A stretch of DNA of 64,000 nt from contig CM057151.1 in the NCBI GenBank assembly GCA_029962745.1, positions 38,353,136 to 38,417,135 on the forward strand, in the 5' to 3' direction. The translations under genes were made by a program, and so were the position numbers. The notes below the pieces were generated by a model. It had not been told where the DNA came from. It saw only the letters and a program-made list of their open reading frames with translations, and did not search any database. This DNA comes from Echinometra lucunter (taxonomy: Eukaryota > Echinodermata > Echinoidea > Camarodonta > Echinometridae). This document shows, piece by piece, positions 51,201-62,818 of the stretch. The number at the start of each line of letters is the position of its first letter. Positions within the stretch are counted from its first letter, which is position 1.

Positions 51201-54200
51201 AACAGGCGCCCGAGACACAAGGCCCCCTAAAATTTAGGTCGGGCCCCCCCCCCAAAATAGAACAAATTCAACACAGGGCACAATACAAATATACATACCC
51301 CTTAGCAAAAATAAAAAGTTAATTTGGAGCACTGCCATTGCTCACAATGATATATGAGAAGTATTCCATTCAATTCATTTATGAGACATGTTTTGACATT
51401 TCGTTTGCTCTCTATGATTGATTGCAGTAGTTTTAGTCCAGAATCCAACTTACATGTATACTGTACGAAATATGAAGCACAGATAATGTTGGTACTGCAC
51501 TGTTGAAAAAAAGAGTGAGGAAAAAAAAAAAAAAAAGACAAATGAAAGAAAAAATGTCAGTAACAAAACATGATTCATGTGCATTGAATTCACTGAATTT
51601 CAAATATCATAATGGATAGTTGTGAAAAAAATTATCTGCATGTTTTTTGGTCTATTGAATCTCTACATTACATAGTAATGGAAATTTGCAGTGCAACGTA
51701 GGAAAAACCTCACCCAAACCATTATTCATGACTCTGAATATGAAATGTAAGATATTTTCTTATCTGCAGTGAATTTACCTATGAATTTTGATATTTTTGT
51801 ACCAGTAGGTAGTCTTAGCAAAGAGGAAGTTCCTTGTTTTGTTGTCACGGCTCCCTTCCTACATTTTATATGTACACCTTCTTCCTGTGTTTGGCTATTT
51901 TTATTTTTGTTGCAACATGTCGACATATAGTCATTCAAGTCTTTCATTTTGTGTGATTTTGAACTTGTTTATAGTATTAATGGTGATATTTATGTTGGAA
52001 CTGACTAAGTACGTTATAAAGTTTGGATGTTATCTTTGAAAAATATTAAAAACAGAGCAGAGCACTCCTCTTTTCACTTTTTAGAATCTGGAAAAGAAAA
52101 TATATAAATTAGGAAAACATGGCCATGTGGCCATCAAGACTTTAATGATACATCATGTATTTATTGCATATCAATCACACTGTCATACTTACTCTAGACT
52201 GACCGATATTGGACAAAATATATGCCATCTTGGGTAACAGAATTGTTTTTATATATGTACGTATTTAACCATGCCCCTGAAAGCAGTCAGTATTTTGTAA
52301 TGGACTGGTGTCATTGTGGTTTTAATCTTGACTGTGGTTTAGTCAGCAATTTACATGTATGTACATGTATGTACGCACATGAAAATTAGATTCTGAGTGT
52401 CAGCAGTACATGCATCAAAATAGGATTATATGGAATTGGCAATCTGGTTATCTGTTACATCTCATTTAACCTCTTAATTGAAACTTGAAGCTGAGTTACA
52501 CACACACACGTACTGCAGATGTTTGTAAAGTTGTGTTTGTATATCAGTTACACTTACATGTACATTATAGATACACTGTCATTCTGACTGAAGAAAAGTA
52601 CACACATGTTATTGACAGATATTGGAGTTATTGAATTTATGTCAACTGAATGTAATTCCAAGGTTTGATACGGTGTGTTATTTGGAAACATATGGAAGGT
52701 GACATCACATTTGTAATTCTCATGCAGCAAATTGAATGACTACTTGACATGTGCCACAATATTGATTGTTCTCCTCTCATACTGGTATGTTTGTGTGTAC
52801 ATGTACATGAAAGAAGATGATTATTGAGAAAATTATAGTATTAAATTCATTCCTTCAGAAAGTGCTTCCTAAACCCATTCATGACAGGAATTATTTAAAG
52901 CCTAATTTGATTAGCTTTTATTCTTCAAATTGGCAAGACCAACAGTTTTATTTTATTGCTACTTTTTTCTTATAAAATGTCATGTATCTGAAATGAATAT
53001 AAATTGACAGAAATTATGATGAGAAGTCAAAAAGTTGCCAATTTGCAGGGGAAAACGGTGATTTTAAACCACCTATCACATTGCCAATTTAAGGATGTTA
53101 ATGCTTATTTCCTTTAAAAAAATTTCAGCATCAAACAACGAATATTAACACAACCAAAATCGGCACAGTATGTGTAGAATTTTTTGCTCTTTCTGCTCAT
53201 GTATTTGGTATGATTTTTAGGGCTTTGCATCAAAAGATATTAGGCCAAACCACAAAATGTGGACTCTCTGTCATGAATGGGTTTAAAAACAATGAAAGAT
53301 TCTATATCTTCTTTTTTGTTGTTGACCAATTGTATGTACAAAGTGATCCACTAAAGAAAAAAATAAAAATAAAACCAGACCTCCAACCTTGTCCAAAAAA
53401 AAAAAAAAAAAAAATCTACATGTACACTTGTATTTACCTTTGATTAAATAGAAATGATGTTGTCAAGGAAGTTTTCAAGTATTCTGCTGTACATACATGT
53501 AGCTTGGCAACCAGGTTTGGCTGCAGATTTTCTGTTTGGAAAATGGAATCTTGACTTCTTGGCCAGATTTATGCTTGGCAATAGACTGCATATACCGGTA
53601 TTCTTTATCTGTACATTCATGAAGCATTACATGAAATGATTATTTTTGAAACTACTTTGTTCAGTCAGAGGCTTGAGACCTACTCGGGTGAATACGTATG
53701 ATTTCCAAAGGAAGCATGGAAGGAAATTTGCTGTAACAAAAATATTCTAGGGCTTGTGACGTCAGTTCTTCTATGTATACACGATATTTCTTTGCACTTT
53801 ACCCTCACTCATACTGCAAACTCAGTTGTAGGTAGAGTCAGAATGGCAGATGGACATGATGCACAGTACATGTGTGCATTTGGTTGGCAATGACATGACA
53901 AAGTTTGTTCACACTGCAAGTATGAATGTGCTAGATGAACCATGTGATCTTTCCCCGGGGGGGTCACTCTCCACATGGCCTGCTACCCACCCGTGTCCGA
54001 CAACCTCAGAAATGCACCCTAAATGGCGTAACTACATTAACCAAATTTGCAACCCTAAATGGCGTAACCCATGAAAAAAGCCACCCTAAGTGGCGTGAAC
54101 AGGGAAATCCCCTAATTTGATACCCTAAGTGGCGTAAACATTGAAATCGATTAATTTGATACCTAAAGGGCCTATCTCACTAACGGAGACGTCTCTGCGA

Positions 54201-57200
54201 CAAATTTAAAAATAATTATGCATTTGCAGGATCGTGCACCTGACTTGGACCAGGAGGAATGTCAGTACACGTTCAGTCATGTGGTTTCTAAAGTGGGTCA
54301 AACATCATCAGGTAGAGTCGCGGAGACGTCTCTGCATTCTGCAACGTCTCATCAGTCTTTCTGGTCTCCTCCTGGTCTCTGCGACGTCTCCGAGATGGCT
54401 CAGAGACGTCTCGGAGATATTGCAGAGACGTCTCAGCAGTCGCGGATATAATTAGTCTCCGCAACTAATGGATACGTCTCGGAGACGTCTCGGAGACGTC
54501 GCGGAGACTTTGCAGAGACTGTAAAAAGTCTCCCCCCCCCAAAAAAAAAAAAAAAAAAAATGAGCATGTTCGAATTTCTTGCGACGCCTCGGACACTCCA
54601 TATTTTGCTCATTTCTTTTTTAAAATGTTGTTCAAATTTATCTCCTTTTATTGAAACAGTGAAATTTCTAGGGTGGACTTACCCTTTAAGTCTGAGAAAA
54701 AATTTTTACTCGTGTGATTTTTGCACCTATCATTTGTGGTTAAATAATTCATTAAGCTGAAATATACTAGCCTATTCATTCAGAAATGCAATTTTGTTTT
54801 TGCACTGAATTGTACACAAAGACAAGTCAAGCTATCATGGCTATCACTCCCGTGAGTGGGTCAATCAAGGACAGGATAGATCTACATGTAAGTAACGCTA
54901 GGCCACTACTGACTTGAATTGAAAAACACAACACAATTAACAGTATATGGGGCTAGCCTCTAGGAATAACAACACGAAAGAAAACCAGTGAAACAAAGTA
55001 CACACGAGTAAAACTTTTTCTCAGACTTGATATATTTACTCACCAATAAACAGCTCTTCTATGGTAATAAAATTTCCGTCAAATGAAACTCACGATGCCA
55101 TAATAATGTGTTTTGAGACGTTTGGAAAATGCTAGATATAAAAAAGAAATTGTGGCACTTGAAAGTACTTTTAAGTGTTTCCGGTGTCTGTGGTCGGCTT
55201 TCAACGAGGGCACTGTTGCTTTATCCATTTTTTAAAATATCGATGGTGCAAATGCATGCCGTTCAGCCGAGCATAGTCGCTTCAAACAGGCACGGAACGG
55301 TTGCATTAGCATCGATGATTAGCATAGCCATAGCATAGCATCTTCTGCGACCTATGGGCGTGTGTATGGTAACGCGTGCTGCCTAGTATAGAGCCGGGTG
55401 TAAGAGACTAGCTTGGGGGACTGTACGGGGGTCACTCTCATAAGTGCTGGCCGCGCCGGCGTGTGCGAGGATTATTTTGAATCCCTATGGTGTTAATGGC
55501 GTAGGTATGTTCAAATTTGCCTAAATTTGCAACCCTAAATGGCGTAGATTAAATTTGCACCTAAATGGCGTAATCTGCAAAACCAAATTAGCAACCCTAA
55601 ATGGCGTGAAGAGTGAGAAAAGGCTACCCTAAGAGGCGATTTACCAGCGAATGGTGCTGAAAAGCAACCCTTTTTGCCAAAGACGTCGACGACGCCCGAG
55701 TGCCTGAAACGGGACCCTTTTCGACGCTTTTTCTGGACGCGGGTGCGTAGCAGGCCATGTGGAGAGTGACCCCCCCGGGGATCTTTCCCCATACATGTAT
55801 GGGAAAGATGACATGGTTCATTTGCTGGTAGTGTAAATGTGGAATCCAGTCATGGGACAAGACTAGTTTTGCTTCTTACAATAAAGTACACGTAGTAACA
55901 TGTGCTGTTGCTGTTAACTTACTAATGTAGAAATTCCTTGAATATAATTAAATGTTCAATAAGTTCATTATATTCTCCTGACTGAATGAATACATTTAGG
56001 CTGCACACATGTGACAAGAATTTTTTCTTATAGAAATAGCAAATACATACATTCTTTCTACAGGGTGTATCAATAAGAATGTTACACTTTTGAAAAATTG
56101 GCCAAACTTACGTTTAAAAATATTTCAAAGATTTTTCCATGTTGATAGATGCCCAATATTCTCATCTTTCAAAGGCAACTAACAAAACAAATTTTCGTTC
56201 AAGCTTGGGCAAACACTGACTCTTTTTACTCAGTGTATGAAAAATAACTTGTGCCAAATTGAAAGAAGAGGCAAAATTTAAAACCAGCTGTTAGAATAGA
56301 TACTCGCATTCATAGGAATTACTCTTTGCTACAGAGTTGCCTGTCTGCCTAACTGGTTGATTGACGAATTGATAGATTGAGCAATTGATTGAGAAATTGA
56401 TCAATCAATCGATTGAATAATAGATTGTTGATTAACTGATCCTTTTTGATTGACTGGTTGATTGACTGACTGGCTGAATGAATGGTTGAATGACTGAATT
56501 ATGCTTCAATTGATTGATACCGTAAATTGACTGACTGATCTATTGGTTGATGTATTGGTGGGCTAAGTGTTGCTGATTAATTTTTAATTGAATTATTGAA
56601 TGATCTGGAGATTTTAATAGGCCTACTTTTCTTCTTGACTGAATGACTGGCATCACTGGAATGTGGATTGGATGTGTACGTGAATTGTGACTCCTTTGCT
56701 TAAAGTACTCACTCATAAGCTCATGTATGTAATCTAATCGTGTATGAAATCATTAAAATTATTATAGAATATTGACATACAAGTCCTAGACTATCATAAC
56801 ACAATGATTGATTTAAGCAAAGAGCAATTTATTTGTATGGGAGTACTTATTCGGACTACTGCAGCATGCTGGTTTGATTGTCCCCCTAGTTTCAATTTGG
56901 CGCTAGTCATTTTTCCCACTCTGAATAAAATCAGGCAGTATTCGCCCAAGTGTGAAGAAAATTTTTTTTGTTAGCACTTGGCAATGGATAGATGAGAATA
57001 CTGGGCATCTACAGTGTATTGACATGAAAAAAATCTCCAAAAAATTTTGAAATATAATTTTGACACATCATTCAAAAGTGTAACATTTTTATTGATACGC
57101 TCTGCATATTACATACGGTACATTGTTGTACCTTCCCTAACAGAGAAGTCACTTCATATGCTTTTTTTTTTTTTAGGCTTGTTCTGACTGCACACCCCCC

Positions 57201-60200
57201 CCCCCCCCCCCCCGTTAGATATGTGTCCCTCGGAAAAGTTTTAAATTTATGAGATCAATACTTTAAGTGACAGATGGAGTGACCTCACTGACCTGATTAC
57301 CTCTCAAGAAGTTTGGAATCTGGAAATCGATACGTGACATGATATGCTTTTGAAATGTAACATTGCCAATGTCTTTATCATTCTTGCAGGTTTTTCGATA
57401 CCTCGAAGCAGGCTCTCGGGGCCGGACTGATTCATGTCATCAATATCCTGCTTTCAATGCTTTCTTTACGAGGTGATGCCTGTACTTGGTAAGATATATT
57501 TGTATATCTTCATTTCATTAGTGAAAAGCTGTAGATCATCATGATCATCATTATAAACCTACCCATAGTTTCTTCTTTAGGGTTGAGTCTTCTCAATTCT
57601 TTTAATCTACATTTACTCTTTTTGCCAAGGGATGTTACTACTGTGGAAGCGCATGTAGTTCTATCTATATTTTCAGTTCAGTTTATTTCAGTTCAGGAAT
57701 GGGTTGTTAATCCAATCAGAAACCTTTTTTAAAAAAAATTATTACATGAAAAGCAGTAAAAACTGGATGATTCAGGTTTACATGCTTTGGCATTTAAATG
57801 AAAATATTTTTAAAAGATGCATGCACGCGTAAAACAAGCATTTTACAAAGACCGTATATTAAAAATGGTATTTCCAGGTTGTTTGGTAAGACATTCCATA
57901 ATGGTTGACATTTCGTTCTCCTCATCCCCTCCTCCTCTTCATCATTTCCTTTCTGCAGCTGATGTTATAAAGTGATTTATCAGTCATTTGAAGATAATTT
58001 GCATGCATATAAAAATGGGGTAATTGTACATGTAAATTGTGTTGTATGCGGTAGATGTGTTGTGGTCTCGTGGATATGTCACTGGACTGTGGATCTGGTG
58101 GTCTTACCCCGCTTTCAGATGTACCAACTTATCGTATATTCATACGACGTATGGATATACGTCGTATTGATATGAGACCTTTCAGACACAACTCCCTGTT
58201 ATCCGATAATCGTATAGGAGCATTCAGACGTACCTCGCGCTCAGTCCAACTTTCGTGGGGAGCTCATGAATATGTACGAGTCCCTTGCGCAGTATGAACT
58301 TCGCGCGGGCTTTGCGCTTCATGTTTGTGTTGCGTGCGTTGTGCTGCACTCATAGTAGAGTAGAGGTTGGGCCCTAAGCGTGCGTTGCAAATAAGTCCCA
58401 CCTACTTATACGACGTATGGATATGAGAGCATTCAGACGTGAATTTACATCGTATGGATATAGGATAATCGTACGAAACGATGCCCAAACCATCGTTTCG
58501 ATATACGTCGTATATTGAAACGACGTATCAATATAAGAGCATTCAGACGCTAAAAAAGGTCCTATATCCATACGTCGTATATCGATATGAGAACTCTCTC
58601 GTCTGAAAGCGGGGTTGGTTTGTATCCTGCCATGGCACTAAGTTCCTTTGGCAAGATATGAATCTACGTTTGCCACTCTCCACCCTGGTGTTAAGTGGGT
58701 ACCCGGTAGGATGCCAAAGTCATTGTGATTTGTTTAGTACTGTGAGCGCCTGCAAAAAGTGCCTGGCTGGAATGCTCCCTAGGGCATGGAGAAGGTGCAT
58801 ACATTGTGTGCGGGCAAGCCCAAATCCAATGACCGGGGTAAATAATAATACTTCTGCAAAGAGCTTAAAGACATCGTAGATATGTATAAGGTGCTATAAA
58901 AATCCAGAATATTATTTATTTTATTATCATTATGCAAATATTTGGAATTTGATCATTTGATGTTGGCTAGTGTTATTCATGTACTTCATTTTATAGAACT
59001 GCAGAGCATGTCATAAAGTGATTTACTTTTGCTCTCCCTATCGTCATCATTTAGGTACGTCATATACTTCCTACTTGACTCGACCGCTGGACTCCTATTC
59101 ATCTACCTTCAAGTGAGAATTGCTCAGAAGATTGTAATACGGTGGGCCTGCAAGTCCTTGAGGTTTGGAGAATACGGGGAACCTCCCCAGTGCGACGCCT
59201 GGATTGGCCAGTGCGGAGTGTTCATCATCATCGTCATTATAGAAAAGATTGGCATCACACTACTTACCATGATACCATTCTGGACAAAGGTGACTTGCAG
59301 TATCCTCATTGATGTCATTAATTTTGCTGTTTATCCCATTCATGACAGAGAGTATGGTAGCTCTACTACTCATCGACCACCTTTTTTGAAACCGACCACC
59401 TTCATGCAATGCTTTCCTGCGCATGAAATCAAAAAGTACACGGGGAACTTGGCGCACTACCTGACAGTAATCAAAGAGGCTATCGTAACCAAAGTCCAAG
59501 AGAATTTAGGATGAAATAACAGAATTTAATTATTTTTTTAGAAACTTTGATAACGAAAATGATAAATACGTGCTTAATCAGTACAGAGGACGGGCGGTCC
59601 GTTTAAATAATGAGCTCACACAGGCGCCGAGTGAAAAACATCACATGCGTTTTTTGCCGAGATTTCCGTGCGTATCGTACGAGTCAACAATCTGAACATG
59701 AGATGTTAATCTGCTGCATTGTCTGCACAAGTGAGACGAAATTAATGGAAAACCAACAAATATTTTCTGAGATATGATATAACCAATTAAAGGCGGTCGA
59801 TGAGTAGTAGGTCCAACCATACACATTTTTAGTTTTCCCCAATAATTTTGGATGCAGAGCCCTAAAGACAACATAACAGGTACATGAACAGAAAAGCAAC
59901 AAATTTTGCTCATACTGTATCCATTCTGGTTGCATCAGTATTTTTTGTTTGATGCTGCAAATTTTTTCAAGGAAAATCAGCACTAAAATCCTTAAATTGG
60001 CAATGCTATGAAACATTCATAGTCACTATTTCTCAAGCAAATTGGTATCTTTTGAACTTCTCAAGAAGCTTTTTCTTTACAGATACGTGATTTTTTAAAA
60101 GAAAAATGTAGCAGTAAACAAAAAATACAGGTGTTTTTCAATTTGAAGAAGAAAAGCAATTCAAGTTAGCTGTCGGCTCTTTTTTCCTGTCATAATGGAG

Positions 60201-62060
60201 TTAATTTGGAGTTTTGCAACCAAGTATGCGACTGCTGGGGGAGCGTGTCATGTACACATGCATAAATCCAAAAGAACAAAAATCCTTGCACGCTTAAATG
60301 ATCAAATCCGAAGAACTCCCTGTCCTGTTGAAACAAGAACGGTTCTTGGCCAAAATTGCATCTGTTATCAATGTAGGACACAGCTGAGTAGCCTTATTGT
60401 CAGTGATTAGTATGCAAAATTTTTGTTCTTCGGATTTGAGCATGCGCACGCGCACGCTTATTCCCATTCATGACAGAGAGGTCCACATTTTGTGGTTTGG
60501 CCTAATATCTTTTGATGCAAAGCCCTAAAAATCATACCAAATACATAAGCAGAAAGAGCAAAAAATTCTACACAAACTGTGCCCATTTTGGTTGTGTCAG
60601 TATTCGTTGTTTGATGCTGAAAATTTTATAAAGGAAAATAAGCATTAAAATCCTTAAATTGGCAATGTGATAGAAGGTTTAAAATCACCGTTTTCCCCTG
60701 CAAATTGGCAACTTTTTGACTTCTCATAATTTCTGTCAATTCATATTCATTTCAGATACATGACATTTTATAAGAAAAATGTAGCAATAAAATAAAAATG
60801 TTGGTGTTGCCAATTTGAAGAATAAAAGCTGATCAAATTAGGCTTTAAATGATTCCTGTCACGAATGGGGGGGGGGGGGGGGGTTGCATGTTTGGTTGCG
60901 AAAAATCCTGAAGTATCACGAGTATCATGATATGAGGGGTCCTGTCTCACTAATTTGGCAACAATGAAATTGATGCTGAAGGCTCATTACGGTAGCTTAG
61001 ATTATTTAGATGGGTCCTACATGTACAATATTTATTTCCATTACCGTTTCTCATAAACTTGTGGACACCAATTTGGGAAAAATTTATAGTTAGCATCATT
61101 GTTACATATATCATTATTATCCATCATATAGGATTGCAATTTTAAACTGATTAATAGATATGTGCAGTTAGTGATTTTTGCATCCCCTTTCAATTTTTGA
61201 AGAGGACTTTTGAAAATGTTCTATGGAATGAATTTGGTGATGCATACATCTGATAAAATATTCAACAGTTTTTAAAATCCTTTAATTGAAGAATTTTAAA
61301 TTTGGTTTGTGGTTATATTACAGATTGCTGATGTACTGCTGAGTCCTATACATAATCCTAAAGTAGAATTGACATTGGTGATGCTGATTATACCATTTAT
61401 TGTGAATGTAAGTACTGTATACACACCTTCCTCTCGTTTCTACTTTAATAATGCGAGTTGAAAAAAGGGGATATATTCCAGCCCTGATATCTTTAAAACC
61501 AGATTACCATGTAAAGTTGGTAAGATAACATTAGATTAGTTGATGTGATAGTTAGTTTCTTAAAAATGGGTAGTGCTTCACAAGTTTAAAAACCCATTTT
61601 ATGCTGCCATTTACTCAAACCATGGACTCTACCACTAAGCTGTAACTGATTTGCATTTCTGTGTCTTGGTAGATAGCACTCGTCATATAAATTATTTCAT
61701 ATTATGTAGGACTGTACAGAAGTGTCGCTTGTCGTTCACATGATTATTCATTTGATGCACATTCGTTTTACCTTGCAGACAATTATGTTTTGGGTGGTGG
61801 ATAACTTCTTGATGGGGAAGAGGTCAAAGATGAAAGGTCATGACAAGGAGAACAGGGGCTTAAATGGAAAAGACAGGAGGCCCAGAGTGCATTACTACCG
61901 CAGTGTGCCAGCGAAATCGTCAGACGGGTCAGAGTCGGAGGTTTTGGTGTCATGTGATGATGACGACTACGACACCCCTGCATCAAACGGGTCATTATTG
62001 GTGAAAGACTCAGACGAGGAGAGGACAGGGGTGAAGAGAATAAAAGATACTTATTTATAG
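45216..62060 (+). CDS. STIMATE: Store-operated calcium entry regulator STIMATE (TMEM110), complete in six exons
   Basis: Exons 45216-45342, 50302-50350, 57390-57488, 59055-59289, 61324-61407 and 61779-62060 join in phase at GT/AG borders to give 291 residues plus TAG, near the human length of about 294. An in-frame TAA at 45153 precedes the start. The sequence shows a short Ser/Thr-rich N-terminus with two N-glycosylation sequons (N6, N20), hydrophobic segments near 27-43, 66-84, 93-112, 142-168 and 185-209, the basic loop KRLREPKDERRPW, and the family signature SLRFGEYGEPPQCDAWIGQC (126-145). MFWVVDNFLM (201-210) leads into a cytosolic tail, basic then acidic/serine-rich. In mammals the protein sits in the ER at ER-plasma-membrane junctions and promotes STIM1 activation; conservation suggests the same job. 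Introns 1 and 2 (5.0 and 7.0 kb) carry most of the repeats. The start codon lies 838 bp from that of divergent DNAJC2. Confidence 0.96.
45428..45655 (+). repeat. Degenerate (GAT)n/(AAT)n tract
   Basis: ATGATAATGATG-type triplets in STIMATE intron 1. Confidence 0.85.
47516..47826 (+). repeat. Purine-only (GA/GGA)n tract
   Basis: About 300 bp almost wholly A and G on the plus strand, able to form triplex DNA in principle; STIMATE intron 1. Confidence 0.9.
52874..53281 (-). mobile_element. TTAA-flanked ~407-bp MITE, copy 6 (inverted)
   Basis: The ends CCCATTCATGACAG and CTGTCATGAATGGG are intact; the flanks have drifted to TAAA and TTTAA. It lies in STIMATE intron 2. Confidence 0.8.
53954..55779. 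mobile_element. 1826-bp DNA element with long TIRs and perfect 8-bp TSD GATCTTTC
   Basis: GATCTTTC stands at 53946-53953 and 55780-55787. The ends CCCGGGGGGGTCACTCTCC and its complement continue matching through ACATGGCCTGCTAC. Near both ends are repeated words CCCTAAATGGCGTAA. The interior holds a GAGACGTCTC-rich block (54186-54520) and a fragment of the TTAA foldback element (54604-54685). No transposase frame. The superfamily is open (hAT- or P-like by TSD length). Confidence 0.8.
56061..57104. mobile_element. 1.04-kb mariner/Tc1-like non-autonomous element with long TIRs
   Basis: CAGGGTGTATCAATAAGAAT... at the left pairs with the right end (reverse reading CAGAGCGTATCAATAAAAAT), about 31 of 34 matching; pairing resumes through GATGCCCAATATTCTCATCT, so the arms span roughly 160 bp. 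TA precedes the left end; the right flank is CATA. The interior is mostly degenerate GATT repeats, with no transposase. Confidence 0.65.
58045..58920 (+). mobile_element. tRNA-derived SINE interrupted by a 510-bp MITE
   Basis: The head at about 58045-58105 has GTTGTGGTCTCGTGG (box-A-like); after the insert comes GGTTTGTATCCTG (box-B-like), then GGGTACCCGGTAGGATGCC and CTGGAATGCTCCC shared with the copy at 35976. The tail GGTGCTATAAAAATCC leads into ATTATTTATTTTATTATC. Confidence 0.7.
58106..58615. mobile_element. 510-bp MITE with ACCCCGCTTTCAGA ends and repeated ACGTCGT palindromes
   Basis: ACCCCGCTTTCAGATG and CGTCTGAAAGCGGGGT are terminal inverted repeats. Inside, ATACGACGTAT/ATACGTCGTAT occurs about six times and GAGCATTCAGACG three times, echoing the terminus. 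It is inserted in the SINE at 58045-58920. The target duplication is unclear (TTA against TTG). Confidence 0.7.
59335..60200 (+). mobile_element. TTAA-flanked MITE, copy 7, split by a second element
   Basis: The left end CCCATTCATGACAGAG (59335-59350) is followed by a 471-bp insert; the body resumes at 59823 and ends CCTGTCATAATGGAG-TTAA. Without the insert it is about 395 bp. It is diverged from the other copies and lies in STIMATE intron 4. Confidence 0.65.
59352..59822. mobile_element. 471-bp element nested in the TTAA MITE
   Basis: GTATGGTAGCTCTACTACTC at the left pairs with the right end, which reads GTATGGTTGGACCTACTACT in reverse, continuing CATCGACC; about 30 bp in all. The open frame running through it from exon 59055-59289 is only readthrough. 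Confidence 0.6.
60463..60869 (+). mobile_element. TTAA-flanked ~407-bp MITE, copy 8
   Basis: CCCATTCATGACAGAG to CCTGTCACGAATGGG, followed by a poly-G run that has replaced the right TTAA. It lies in STIMATE intron 4, 260 bp after copy 7 and in the same direction. Confidence 0.8.
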
Positions 62061-62388
62061 GGGTTTGTTTGGGGTTATTTGTTAAGATGAATTTTTTGTA
62101 CTGAATTGTTTGATTATGGAAAGTGCTTTAAAAATGCTTATAAGTGTGGCATTTGTGTCCCTGTACCAGAGTAGCATTGTTTGGCCAGGAGGATCTGATA
62201 CAGGATCAGATACCATTTTCATATTTAGCTGTAAAAGAGGGTTGACTCTGGACTTTGTCTGGAACAAAAGCTACCTACAAAAGTTATCCTATCTTTCATA
62301 CTTAATGCAGCTTGAATGCATACATCTGTTAGATGTATTTGTTTTCAAATGCACTTGGAAAAGGATAACTTGTGTTCCCAAGCTCTAA

Positions 62389-62818
62389 CCCATAGAGGTA
62401 CAGTGTCACCTTTAGGAGACACTTTTGCAGTATTTTGGTCCAGAATGCTGGCATTACATATTATACATGAACAGAAAGAGAAAAATTCACTGAAAAATTT
62501 GAGTCCATTCCCAATGCTGTATGATGTGGCGTTCTTGAATTACAGCAGCTTAATTGTAACTAATCATTAAATTCTTTAAATTGGCAACACAGTGAATACT
62601 ACATAATCACTATTTCCATGTTCATTTTCTGATTAAATTTTAGAATCATAATTCATTTTGGTTCTTGTTATATCCATATTCATTTTTTTTCAAACTATGT
62701 AAGAGTGGAAAATTATAATTGTTGCCAATTTGAGGATTGCAGATGATTAATTTAGACCTCAAGAAAGCTCTGTACTGCTATGCGTTAAAAGAAATTTCTT
62801 GCCACCCTGTCATAAAGT
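62389..62818 (+). mobile_element. Highly diverged copy 9 of the TTAA MITE
   Basis: It starts CTAA-CCCATAGAGGTACAG and keeps ATGAACAGAAAGAG, TTTAAATTGGCAACA and GTTGCCAATTTGAG in the family order, ending near CACCCTGTCATAAAG. It lies after the STIMATE stop codon. Confidence 0.5.

Larger units (their letters stand above)
50351..57389 (+). other. STIMATE intron 2
   Basis: 7.0 kb holding TTAA MITE copy 6, the 1826-bp element and the mariner-like element. About 50.8-52.8 kb is plain AT-rich DNA with TACATGTA words. No extra exon was recognised. Confidence 0.6.

Noticed and set aside
59290..59514. Extension of the STIMATE exon past 59289
   Set aside because: Readthrough into the intron and a transposon; splicing at GTGACT to 61324 restores the conserved protein.
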